DNA of 7,290 nucleotides from Nitrospinota bacterium (GCA_016212295.1 JACRGO010000069.1:1-7290); one strand, 5' to 3'; counted from the stretch's first letter, positions 1 through 4,847 are shown. Notes: generated by a model from the sequence alone, not told the origin. Numbers and translations: made by a program.

Positions 1-48
1 ACACTGGAGCTCTGTCTCTGAATGACGGTTTTACTTGATTATCCTTTT

Positions 49-76
49 TTGACACGATATTCTACTCCCATTCAAT
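49..76 (+). promoter_or_regulatory. possible sigma-70-type promoter upstream of leader hairpins
   Basis: A perfect -35 hexamer TTGACA (49-54) is followed after 16 bp by TTCAAT (71-76), which matches four of six positions of the -10 consensus. If used, it would transcribe through the hairpins at 103-138 and on towards purB, giving a leader of roughly 320 bases. Only the -35 is strong, and AT-rich spacers produce such matches by chance. Confidence 0.22.
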
Positions 77-102
77 AGGCATTCATGAAGACGTCACCTT
101 TC

Positions 103-138
103 GCCAGTAGTAAGTGTTGCGTTAGCTACTGGCTAACG
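103..138 (+). other. two overlapping, mutually exclusive hairpins in the purB upstream region
   Basis: GCCAGTAG (103-110) pairs perfectly with CTACTGGC (126-133) across a 15-nt loop. CGTTAGC (120-126) pairs perfectly with GCTAACG (132-138) across a 5-nt loop. The two stems share bases 126-133, so they cannot form together. A run of seven T lies downstream at 161-167, but about 20 nt from the second stem, too far for a standard intrinsic terminator. It may be a leader switch or only another dispersed GCTA-type repeat; the sequence does not decide. Confidence 0.4.
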
Positions 139-146
139 GGCTCAAA

Positions 147-180
147 TCTATAAAATTTTGTTTTTTTAGCAAAGTTCTTT
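147..180 (+). repeat. AT-rich hairpin repeat, copy 1 (degenerate)
   Basis: This stretch reads TATAAAATTTTG, then a T run, then AGCAAAGTT. It matches the copy at the right end of the window (7004-7036) in the same orientation over about 30 bp with a few C/T differences. The hairpin is weaker here: two G-C pairs of the right-hand copy become possible G-U pairs on the + strand RNA. It lies directly before the CTTTAG-type repeat at 188-272. Confidence 0.5.
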
Positions 181-187
181 CCAATTC

Positions 188-272
188 AAGTTTAAAGTGA
201 CTAAAGTTGCGGTGGAAAAGCAATTTTTTAACTTTAGCCACTTTAGTTCACTTTAGCAGGCACTTTAAATTT
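188..272. repeat. CTTTAG-type interspersed repeat with inverted arms
   Basis: The left arm AAAGTGACTAAAGTT (194-208) pairs with AACTTTAGCCACTTT (230-244) with one mismatch and a 21-nt loop. The right side continues as a near-tandem array of ACTTTAG units about 9-12 bp apart (231-266). An outer arm 188-199 also matches 261-272 in inverted orientation with one mismatch. The same units, inverted, occur at 4801-4839. No coding sequence overlaps it except a reading frame that I reject. Confidence 0.6.
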
Positions 273-323
273 GGTCGCGGGGAATCGCGCCTTGCAATTC
301 TCAAGAGACCCTGCTCCAATGCC

Positions 324-352
324 TTGCATCTCTTCATCACATTAAGTACACT
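324..352 (+). promoter_or_regulatory. weak candidate purB promoter
   Basis: TTGCAT (324-329) and TACACT (347-352) are separated by 17 bp, 48 bp before the purB start. The spacing is ideal, but the hexamers match consensus at only three and four positions. No purine riboswitch core is visible between here and the start codon. Confidence 0.2.
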
Positions 353-400
353 GAAAAAAATAATGGCTCAATATGGGTTTTTTAACGGGGCGGTATACTA

Positions 401-1741
401 ATGATACCAAGATATTCAAGGCCGGAAATGGCGGGCGTCTGGTCCGAGGAAAATAAACTCAATAAATGGCTCGAAGTGGAAATCCTCGCCTGTGAGGGCT
501 TGGCGGAGTCAGGGGCCATTCCAAAGGACGCGGCCAGGATTATCCGGCAAAAAGCCGGTTTCAACATGGAGCGGGTCAGGGAAATTGAAAAAATCACGAA
601 ACACGACGTAGTTGCCTTTGTCTCGAATATGGCGGAGTACGTTGGGCCTGAAGGCCGGTTTATACATCTGGGGTTGACCTCTTCCGATGTGCTGGACACA
701 GGACTATCCGTTCAATTAAAAGAGGCGTCCGCGTTGATTCTGAAGGAAATAGATATCTTTCTTGCCGTTTTGAAGGAAAGGGCATTCGAATTCAAGCACA
801 CCGCCACCATTGGGAGGTCCCACGGCATCCACGCCGAACCCACCACCTTCGGACTCAAGCTGGCCCTTTGGCACGAAGAGATGAAAAGAAACAGGGAACG
901 CATGGCCAGGGCCGCCGAGGTTGTCTCCTATGGCAAGATTTCCGGGGCGGTCGGGACCTTCGCTAACATTGATCCCTTTGTGGAAAAATACGTCTGCGAA
1001 AGACTTGGCCTCAAACCCGCGCCGATTTCCACTCAGGTCTTGCAACGGGACAGGCATGCGGAATATCTTTCCACCATGGCCCTGATCGGTTGCTCAATTG
1101 AAAAGATAGCGCTGGAGATACGCCACCTTCAGAGGACGGAGCTTGGGGAAGCGGAGGAATGTTTTACCAAGGGACAAAAGGGATCATCCGCCATGCCGCA
1201 TAAGCGGAACCCGGTGGTTTCGGAGCAACTGTGCGGCCTGGTGAGAATACTGCGCGGGAACGCCATGGCCGCGATGGAAAACGTGGCTCTGTGGCATGAG
1301 CGGGACATCAGCCACTCATCCGTGGAGCGAGTTATTTTTCCGGACAGCGCCATCCTGCTCCACTATATGCTAGGCAAGATCCGCGATATCATTTCCAACT
1401 TGGTTGTATATCCAGAAAAAATGCTTGAAAATCTGAATGAAACAAAGGGCCTTATTTTCTCACAACTTGTGCTTCTGGAGCTTGCCAGGGCAGGGGTGGC
1501 AAGGGACGCGGCCTACCGGATGGTCCAGCGCAACGCCATGAGGGTTTATGAGGAGGGAGAGGATTTTTTGAATCTGCTTCTGGAGGACCCGGAAATAGGC
1601 GCGCATTTGAAGCCTGACGCAATTAAATCCTGCTTCGATATACGTTACCATACGAAGCATGTGGACGCAATTTTCGAAAGGGTGTTCCAAAACCATGAAG
1701 CCCCAAATCTCAATTGTCAAATAACAAATAAATCCCGATAA
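401..1741 (+). CDS. purB: adenylosuccinate lyase
   Basis: Adenylosuccinate lyase acts in the cytoplasm as a homotetramer. It removes fumarate from SAICAR in de novo purine synthesis and from adenylosuccinate in AMP formation. The 446-residue product carries the family's active-site residues at positions I recall from the Bacillus subtilis enzyme: His68 (KHDVVAF), His89, TSSD at 93-96, general acid His141 in GRSHGIHAEPTTFG, and the signature loop SSAMPHKRNP at 262-271 with catalytic Ser262/263, Lys268 and Glu275. The family fold would end near residue 430 (HVDAIFERVF); the last 16 residues look like a tail read from AT-rich repeat DNA. The ATG at 401 is chosen because MIPRYSRPEM is the normal N-terminus of the family; the upstream ribosome site is weak (GGGGCGG). 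No other pur gene adjoins it, so it seems to be transcribed alone. Confidence 0.97.
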   Translation: MIPRYSRPEMAGVWSEENKLNKWLEVEILACEGLAESGAIPKDAARIIRQKAGFNMERVREIEKITKHDVVAFVSNMAEYVGPEGRFIHLGLTSSDVLDTGLSVQLKEASALILKEIDIFLAVLKERAFEFKHTATIGRSHGIHAEPTTFGLKLALWHEEMKRNRERMARAAEVVSYGKISGAVGTFANIDPFVEKYVCERLGLKPAPISTQVLQRDRHAEYLSTMALIGCSIEKIALEIRHLQRTELGEAEECFTKGQKGSSAMPHKRNPVVSEQLCGLVRILRGNAMAAMENVALWHERDISHSSVERVIFPDSAILLHYMLGKIRDIISNLVVYPEKMLENLNETKGLIFSQLVLLELARAGVARDAAYRMVQRNAMRVYEEGEDFLNLLLEDPEIGAHLKPDAIKSCFDIRYHTKHVDAIFERVFQNHEAPNLNCQITNKSR

Positions 1742-1774
1742 CCAAAATTACAAAAAACAAACAAGGAAATGGAA
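1691..1774 (+). repeat. AT-rich CAAAT/ACAAA repeat overlapping the purB 3' end
   Basis: From codon 431 of purB onward the sequence changes to a low-complexity pattern of CAAAT, CAATT, ACAAAT and ACAAAC words, and continues past the stop codon into the spacer. A similar pattern, including the shared 8-mer CCCCAAAT (1702-1709), occurs inverted at 2014-2050, where its complement ATTTGGGG is at 2036-2043. The pattern resembles dispersed intergenic repeats that I have seen in environmental genomes; the boundary is approximate. Confidence 0.45.
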
Positions 1775-1874
1775 TTGCTGAATTGTTTTGTACATCCGGT
1801 AATTGTAATTTGAACGTATAGGAATTTCCATTTTTTTTGCTTATAAATCAGCTAATTAACTAAAAGAAAAAAAG

Positions 1875-1957
1875 TTTTTTAGCGTCTCGATTACTTCTCG
1901 ATTAAAAATCTTGAAGGAATCAAGAGGCTAAAAATGTTTCTTCTTTTATTTTTTTAA
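1875..1957 (+). terminator. possible purB terminator: long imperfect hairpin and T-rich tail
   Basis: TTTTTTAGCGTCTCGATT (1875-1892) pairs with AATCAAGAGGCTAAAAA (1918-1934) with two mismatches. A T-rich tract follows at 1936-1957, including a run of seven T at 1949-1955. The stem is AT-rich and begins about 130 bp after the purB stop, so it is not a classic terminator. It is the best candidate in this spacer. Confidence 0.35.
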
Positions 1958-1984
1958 TCCGTGAAAATCTGTGTAATTAGTGGC
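1955..1984 (-). repeat. CACAGATT-type repeat, minus-strand orientation
   Basis: Read on the minus strand, this contains successive units like CACTAATTA, CACAGATTTT and CACGGATTA. It is the same family as the copy at 7047-7078, in the opposite orientation. It sits in the 384-bp purB to membrane-protein spacer. A short hairpin CGCCC-GAA-GGGCG follows at 1995-2007 without a T run. Confidence 0.5.
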
Positions 1985-2013
1985 GAAAAAAGTCCGCCCG
2001 AAGGGCGTTAAGT

Positions 2014-2050
2014 TCTTTGTGATTTGCTGTTTGTCATTTGGGGTTTTGTT
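2014..2050 (-). repeat. inverted copy of the CAAAT/ACAAA repeat
   Basis: On the minus strand this reads as CAAAT, GACAAAC and CCCCAAAT words like those at the purB 3' end (1691-1774). The two facing copies bracket most of the 1742-2125 spacer. The similarity is in words and composition, plus one shared 8-mer, rather than a clean alignment. Confidence 0.35.
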
Positions 2051-2080
2051 TTCCTTTTGGTTGCGGCCATGCCGCGCTAT
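2048..2080 (+). repeat. GCGGC-hairpin repeat, copy 1
   Basis: This 33-bp unit starts GTTTTCCTTTTGG and ends TGCCGCGCTAT. It is identical to 3112-3144 at 30 of 33 positions by eye. Its centre forms a small hairpin, GCGGC-CAT-GCCGC. It lies 45 bp before the start codon of the membrane-protein gene. Two more distant copies occur at 3460-3492 (minus) and 3579-3611 (plus). Confidence 0.75.
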
Positions 2081-2125
2081 GCTATTAGTTTAACAGAATG
2101 GTAAGAAAGAAAAATCATAGGACCA

Positions 2126-2866
2126 ATGCGGCCTCTCAATAAATTTCTCGATTGGTTCCATGGGGAAAAGGTCATTGTTTACCTCTGCGCCACAACCCCC
2201 CTTTCCGTGTTCCTGGGCTTGGCGGCCCACAAGATCATCCTCCCCTTTCTCAACACCATCTTTCTCTTTCCCGTGTTCCTGAAATTTGTAAAGGAAAGGG
2301 AACGAACCAGGAATATTTCTTACATGCTTTTTTGGGCCGCGCTAATGAGCGCCTGCGTTATCATCGCGACCGTGAATTTTCCGGAGGCGGTGGAGGAAAA
2401 AATAATCAACGGAAAGGCGTATAAGGAGGAAATGCTCGGATGGGTCAAAACAGGAATCGGCCCGGAGGGGGACATCCGGTTGTTCCTGCCCCTTCATGTC
2501 CGGCATTATTCACTGTTCCTGATATGCACGGCCCTCAGCGGCGGCTTTCTTTCCCTGGCCATGGGGTCAATTCTGTTGAACTACATGAATTTTTATGTTG
2601 GGATGCTATACCTGCGCGCATCCGATCACTTGACGGTTTTTCTTTTTGGATGGCCCGTTTGGGCCGCCTGCCGGGTGGCTGGTTTCATCATCGCCGCCGT
2701 CATTCTTGCTGAGATCATGGGGTCAAGGCTCTTTAATTATCCGCTGGACAAAAAAGCCGTGGGTAGATATTTATGCGCAAGCCTTGCGCTTATTCTATCG
2801 GATGTTTTTCTTAAATTTTTTTTCGCCCCCTATTGGCAGAAGACCTTGAACGCGGTCATGAATTAA
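2126..2866 (+). CDS. unrecognised multi-pass inner-membrane protein
   Basis: The 246-residue product is strongly hydrophobic. Likely membrane segments by eye are 17-35, 37-52, 66-84, 127-150, 168-197 (long, possibly with its neighbours forming a hairpin) and 213-234. The basic stretch KFVKERERTR (53-62) should face the cytoplasm by the positive-inside rule, which puts the N-terminus inside and the acidic 85-126 loop outside. That outer loop contains EAVEEK and ends near HVRHYS (124-129). No signal peptide, catalytic motif or nucleotide site is visible, and I do not recognise the family. The ATG at 2126 has a modest AGGA three bases upstream. The gene stands alone between two repeat-filled spacers of more than 300 bp, so neighbours say nothing about its role. 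Hydrophobic pattern, length and codon use make it convincing as a real gene. Confidence 0.85.
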   Translation: MRPLNKFLDWFHGEKVIVYLCATTPLSVFLGLAAHKIILPFLNTIFLFPVFLKFVKERERTRNISYMLFWAALMSACVIIATVNFPEAVEEKIINGKAYKEEMLGWVKTGIGPEGDIRLFLPLHVRHYSLFLICTALSGGFLSLAMGSILLNYMNFYVGMLYLRASDHLTVFLFGWPVWAACRVAGFIIAAVILAEIMGSRLFNYPLDKKAVGRYLCASLALILSDVFLKFFFAPYWQKTLNAVMN

Positions 2867-2874
2867 CAACTGGT

Positions 2875-2900
2875 TTTTAGTGGCGCTGGAGCCAAAATTT
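2875..2900 (+). terminator. weak possible terminator of the membrane-protein gene
   Basis: TGGC (2881-2884) pairs with GCCA (2891-2894) around a 6-nt loop. The stem can extend through TTTT/AAAA with a two-base bulge, and a short T run follows (2898-2902). It begins 9 bp after the stop codon. The GC stem of only four pairs makes this doubtful. Confidence 0.22.
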
Positions 2901-2904
2901 TTAA

Positions 2905-2926
2905 ACTCAGCGTCTTTGCGGTTAAT
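2905..2926 (-). repeat. CGCAAAGACGC-type interspersed repeat fragment
   Basis: The minus strand reads AACCGCAAAGACGCTGAG, a word that I associate with dispersed intergenic repeats in many environmental bacterial genomes. There is only one copy in this window, so the call rests on recall. The rest of the 2867-3210 spacer shows no gene and no other clear structure besides the repeat at 3112-3144. Confidence 0.35.
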
Positions 2927-3111
2927 TTAATCGCTCTTTGGGGACACAAATTCAAAAACGCGGCGGGATGTTTTCGAGCAAGGGAAGGAGCAAAAATATT
3001 TTGCCGGGTTAGAAGCTATTTATCCTCTGCAAGAAAAAATTCCATTAGCTCACTTCACGCAATGAGAATGCTTTTTACGGGAATTCCCCCAAATTCCGCT
3101 GGAATAGATAC

Positions 3112-3144
3112 GTTTTCCTTTTGATTGCGGCCGCGCCGCGCTAT
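3112..3144 (+). repeat. GCGGC-hairpin repeat, copy 2
   Basis: This is the second near-identical 33-bp copy (compare 2048-2080). The central hairpin is GCGGC-CGC-GCCGC; its loop differs from copy 1 while the stem is kept. It lies 67 bp beyond the 3' end of the minus-strand 72-residue gene. Confidence 0.75.
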
Positions 3145-3210
3145 TTGAAATTCAATAGTCAGGCAAGCCTCCAAAGCTCAAGGTAGGAATTGAATCCGCG
3201 GCAAATCCGG

Positions 3211-3429
3211 TCAAATGAAGATATTGACCTTATTGCCCATCTGGAGGTTTGCTCGATTTACCTGGCCGGTAATCATTTCGGATATCTTTCTGCCATGGTC
3301 CAGCGTCTCTCCAGGCCCTCCAAAGCTCCCGTTGTTGTTTTTGTCAAGGGGATTTGGAGTGGCCGAATTTATCTTCCGGATATTTTCATGGCCCGCAGGC
3401 GCCGCTGCCGGGGATACGGCTGAGCTCAT
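3211..3429 (-). CDS. small unrecognised protein with Asp/Asn-rich loop
   Basis: The predicted product has 72 residues and no signal peptide or membrane segment. The N-terminus is rich in Ser, Ala and Pro (SSAVSPAAAPAG). Residues 28-36 (LDKNNNGSF) resemble the first half of an EF-hand calcium loop, but the expected acidic residue at loop position 12 is shifted to 13 (Glu41), so calcium binding is only a thought. The C-terminal half looks like a short amphipathic helix ending NKVNIFI. An upstream start at 3471 is possible, but its first codons lie in a repeat element and it has no ribosome site. The ATG at 3429 has GGAAAGGA about 10 bases upstream and is preferred. It lies on the same strand as, and downstream of, the 3681-4118 gene, behind a terminator, so it is probably transcribed separately. 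I do not recognise the family. Confidence 0.6.
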   Translation of the reverse strand: MSSAVSPAAAPAGHENIRKINSATPNPLDKNNNGSFGGPGETLDHGRKISEMITGQVNRANLQMGNKVNIFI

Positions 3430-3459
3430 TTTTCTGGTTCCTTTCCAGCTAAGGTTGGT

Positions 3460-3611
3460 AAAGCGCGGCATGTCCGCAACAAAATAAATTTCGATGGATT
3501 CAAACGTTCGACGATATTATTACATTCAGAAATTTACATTTTCCGCTTTTAATAAAACCGGCGTTGAATGCTTCAAGAGAAATTTATTTTGATTGCGGCC
3601 ATGCGCGCTCC
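3460..3611. repeat. about 150-bp imperfect inverted-repeat element, MITE-like, made of two GCGGC-repeat copies
   Basis: The left arm (3460-3506), read on the minus strand, aligns with the right arm (3562-3611), read on the plus strand. Shared blocks in order are CGTT(T)GAAT, then GAAATTTATTTTG, TTGCGG, CATG and CGCGCT, with small gaps. The arms enclose about 55 bp of AT-rich sequence. Each arm ends in the same GCGGC core as the 33-bp copies at 2048 and 3112, so this is a facing pair of the same family. No transposase is present. It is comparable in layout to paired REP/BIME units or a small non-autonomous element; which one is undecided. Confidence 0.65.
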
Positions 3612-3623
3612 GAGAAAAGGTTG

Positions 3624-3648
3624 AAAAATTTGCGCGGAAAACGCAAAT
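3624..3648 (-). terminator. intrinsic terminator of the leftward paralogue
   Basis: On the minus strand, ATTTGCG (3648-3642) pairs perfectly with CGCAAAT (3634-3628) across the loop TTTTCCG. A TTTT run follows (3627-3624). It lies 33 bp beyond the stop codon at 3681, on the correct strand and at the right distance. Confidence 0.6.
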
Positions 3649-3680
3649 CTCTGAACGTAATAATATATAATCCCCATTGA

Positions 3681-4118
3681 TCAGGACTGGGTATTCACGT
3701 TTGTTCCTTTTCCGATTTCAACGGAATTCGCCGCTTTTCCGGTATCAATGGGATTTGCCATGCCGCCGCCGGGATCTAACGGCTGGCTGTGGGCCTGGAG
3801 CATGGCGGCCTGTCCGGCCATGTCCTTGGCGGTGCCTCTTTGGAGATTCCCCACGGTTTTCTCCATACTCGCCTGCAACTGCTGAGCCCTCTCGGCGCCT
3901 GTTGCGGCCATTGTCTTTCCCTTTTCATTGAGCGAGCTGGAAATCCGCTCTCCTTCCTTAGGAACGGCGTCAAAGGCGGCCTTTGTTTCGTTAATCCTGC
4001 TGATAGTGGCGTTTAAAGTCCGCTGGTCCAGCATATTTTTCAGACTGCTGGCCGCGGCGGACGAGCCGAATCTGTTCCCGACCTGTGGACCGGTAGGAAA
4101 AGGGGACACCTTAGGCAT
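3681..4118 (-). CDS. unknown small helical protein, paralogue A of a divergent pair
   Basis: The 145-residue product is soluble, mostly helical by composition, and lacks a signal peptide, Cys and membrane segments. It starts MPKVSPFPTGPQVGNR. It aligns without gaps to the product of 4389-4793 over residues 1-113, with 47 identities by hand count (about 42%); strong blocks are the N-terminus, DQ..LNA, RI...KA, KE..RI, and TxKDM with SQP at 96-113. The C-terminus after the GGG at 117-119 is low-complexity and carries a tandem motif: IDTGKAAN (124-131) then VEIGKGTN (133-140), present once in the paralogue. The start is fixed by AAGGAGG at 4132-4126, seven bases before the ATG at 4118; an ATG two codons earlier is only one base from it. 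I do not recognise the family. The PTGP/GNR start could be a handle for export or a partner, but that is speculation. Confidence 0.85.
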   Translation of the reverse strand: MPKVSPFPTGPQVGNRFGSSAAASSLKNMLDQRTLNATISRINETKAAFDAVPKEGERISSSLNEKGKTMAATGAERAQQLQASMEKTVGNLQRGTAKDMAGQAAMLQAHSQPLDPGGGMANPIDTGKAANSVEIGKGTNVNTQS

Positions 4119-4125
4119 AAACATC

Positions 4126-4132
4126 CCTCCTT
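4126..4132 (-). promoter_or_regulatory. ribosome binding site deciding the start of paralogue A
   Basis: The sequence AAGGAGG on the minus strand is seven bases upstream of the ATG at 4118 and one base from the ATG at 4124. Only the downstream ATG has workable spacing, and it also matches the N-terminus of the other paralogue. Confidence 0.75.
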
Positions 4133-4230
4133 GAAAAATGTCAATAAAAATTTTAAACTTTTCCTTGATGTACTTATCGGCGCTTTTATTTAAAACTTTA
4201 GGGGGAAATCATTTTTTTTAAATCAGGGAA

Positions 4231-4244
4231 GAAAACCGGTTTTC
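4231..4244. promoter_or_regulatory. perfect 14-bp palindrome, candidate operator between divergent paralogues
   Basis: GAAAACCGGTTTTC is perfectly self-complementary and lies close to the middle of the 270-bp divergent spacer, 112 bp from one start codon and 144 bp from the other. Its dyad symmetry suits a dimeric repressor or activator. It has no loop, which argues against a transcript hairpin. No regulator gene is in the window. Confidence 0.4.
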
Positions 4245-4319
4245 AGCGAATGCTCTCTAATTGGGGCGCCGGTCTTTTTCAAGAACATGGCTTAGCGAAT
4301 TAATTAATGAAAAACAAGG

Positions 4320-4348
4320 TTGAATATCGCGGCCTCTGGAACTATATT
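4320..4348 (+). promoter_or_regulatory. sigma-70-type promoter of paralogue B
   Basis: TTGAAT (4320-4325) and TATATT (4343-4348) are separated by exactly 17 bp and match the consensus at four and five of six positions. Transcription would start near 4355, leaving a leader of about 35 bases that includes AAGGA eight bases before the ATG at 4389. This is the best promoter match in the window. Confidence 0.55.
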
Positions 4349-4388
4349 AATTTTGTAATGCAAAGGGAATTTTTAAAAGGATACTACC

Positions 4389-4793
4389 ATGCCAAAAGTC
4401 TCAGGTGTTCCAACCGGCCCTTTCATGGGCAACAGGCTTGCCACTGATGTGGCGGCAAAGGGAGTGGAAACCATAGGTGATCAGCAGGTTTTGAACGCCG
4501 CAGTTGAGAGGATAGGCAAAATCAAGGCCTCGTATGACATGGTCTTAAAGGAATCCAACCGCATAGGAGAATCCATACATGGGAGGGCGGACGTCCTTAA
4601 GAAGAAGGGGACGGAAGACGCGGACAGGCTTAGAAGCATTCTGGACAAAACCTTTCAGGATGTCCAGCAAAGCACTTCAAAGGACATGGGAATGAAGACC
4701 GCTCTTATCCAAGCCACCAGCCAGCCGGGTTCCCAGGGGGGAGGCAGCGCCGTTGAAACCGGTAAAGGCAATAATATAAGCGTGAAGGCATGA
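4389..4793 (+). CDS. unknown small helical protein, paralogue B of a divergent pair
   Basis: The 134-residue product starts MPKVSGVPTGPFMGNR and is the divergently transcribed paralogue of 3681-4118 (about 42% identical over 113 ungapped positions). It has no signal peptide, Cys or membrane segment. Residues 30-110 are charged and heptad-like, consistent with long helices (RIGKIKASYD, DADRLRSILDKTFQDVQQ), followed by SQP, a Gly-rich stretch and a basic tail VETGKGNN..SVKA. B is more basic than A in the middle, with KKKG at 71-74 where A has AATG, so the two may have distinct roles or form a heteromer. The ATG has AAGGA eight bases upstream. It ends 55 bp from the convergent mutase gene, with a CTTTAG-type repeat in between. 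Size and helix-only character recall small secreted or structural subunits, but no family is recognised. Confidence 0.87.
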   Translation: MPKVSGVPTGPFMGNRLATDVAAKGVETIGDQQVLNAAVERIGKIKASYDMVLKESNRIGESIHGRADVLKKKGTEDADRLRSILDKTFQDVQQSTSKDMGMKTALIQATSQPGSQGGGSAVETGKGNNISVKA

Positions 4794-4800
4794 TATAGAG

Positions 4801-4839
4801 GGACTAAAGTGAGCTAAAGTTAAAAGTGACTAAAGTTAA
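4801..4839. repeat. CTTTAG-type interspersed repeat, second site
   Basis: Three CTAAAGT units (ACTAAAGTGAG, CTAAAGTTAA, ACTAAAGTTAA) occur in about 39 bp. Read on the minus strand they match the ACTTTAG array at 230-266 near the left end of the window. The repeat fills the gap between two convergent genes almost exactly, leaving seven and eight bases to the stop codons. I see no GC-rich terminator for either gene here. Confidence 0.6.
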
Positions 4840-4847
4840 TGAATCGA

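Noticed and set aside
394-399. TATACT just before the purB start as a -10 box
   Set aside because: It abuts the start codon and has no -35 at the right distance; a leaderless purB would be needed.
271-400. Purine riboswitch in the purB leader
   Set aside because: The conserved core and three-way junction of the purine aptamer are not visible.
207-401. A 64-codon plus-strand frame whose stop overlaps the purB start
   Set aside because: It begins inside the CTTTAG repeat, has no ribosome site and gives a product with no sensible pattern. The overlap with purB is probably chance.
3430-3471. Upstream start (86 residues) for the minus-strand small gene
   Set aside because: The extra 14 residues are partly encoded by the GCGGC repeat arm and no ribosome site precedes that ATG.
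3190-3487. Two plus-strand frames of 77 and 90 codons opposite the 72-residue gene
   Set aside because: They show no ribosome site, and their composition is typical of the antisense of a gene. The minus-strand frame has better codon choice and an AAGGA-type site.
3681-4793. Paralogue pair as Reb-type (killing trait) or type III secretion rod proteins
   Set aside because: Small size and helical character are compatible, but no signature residues of either family could be matched with confidence.
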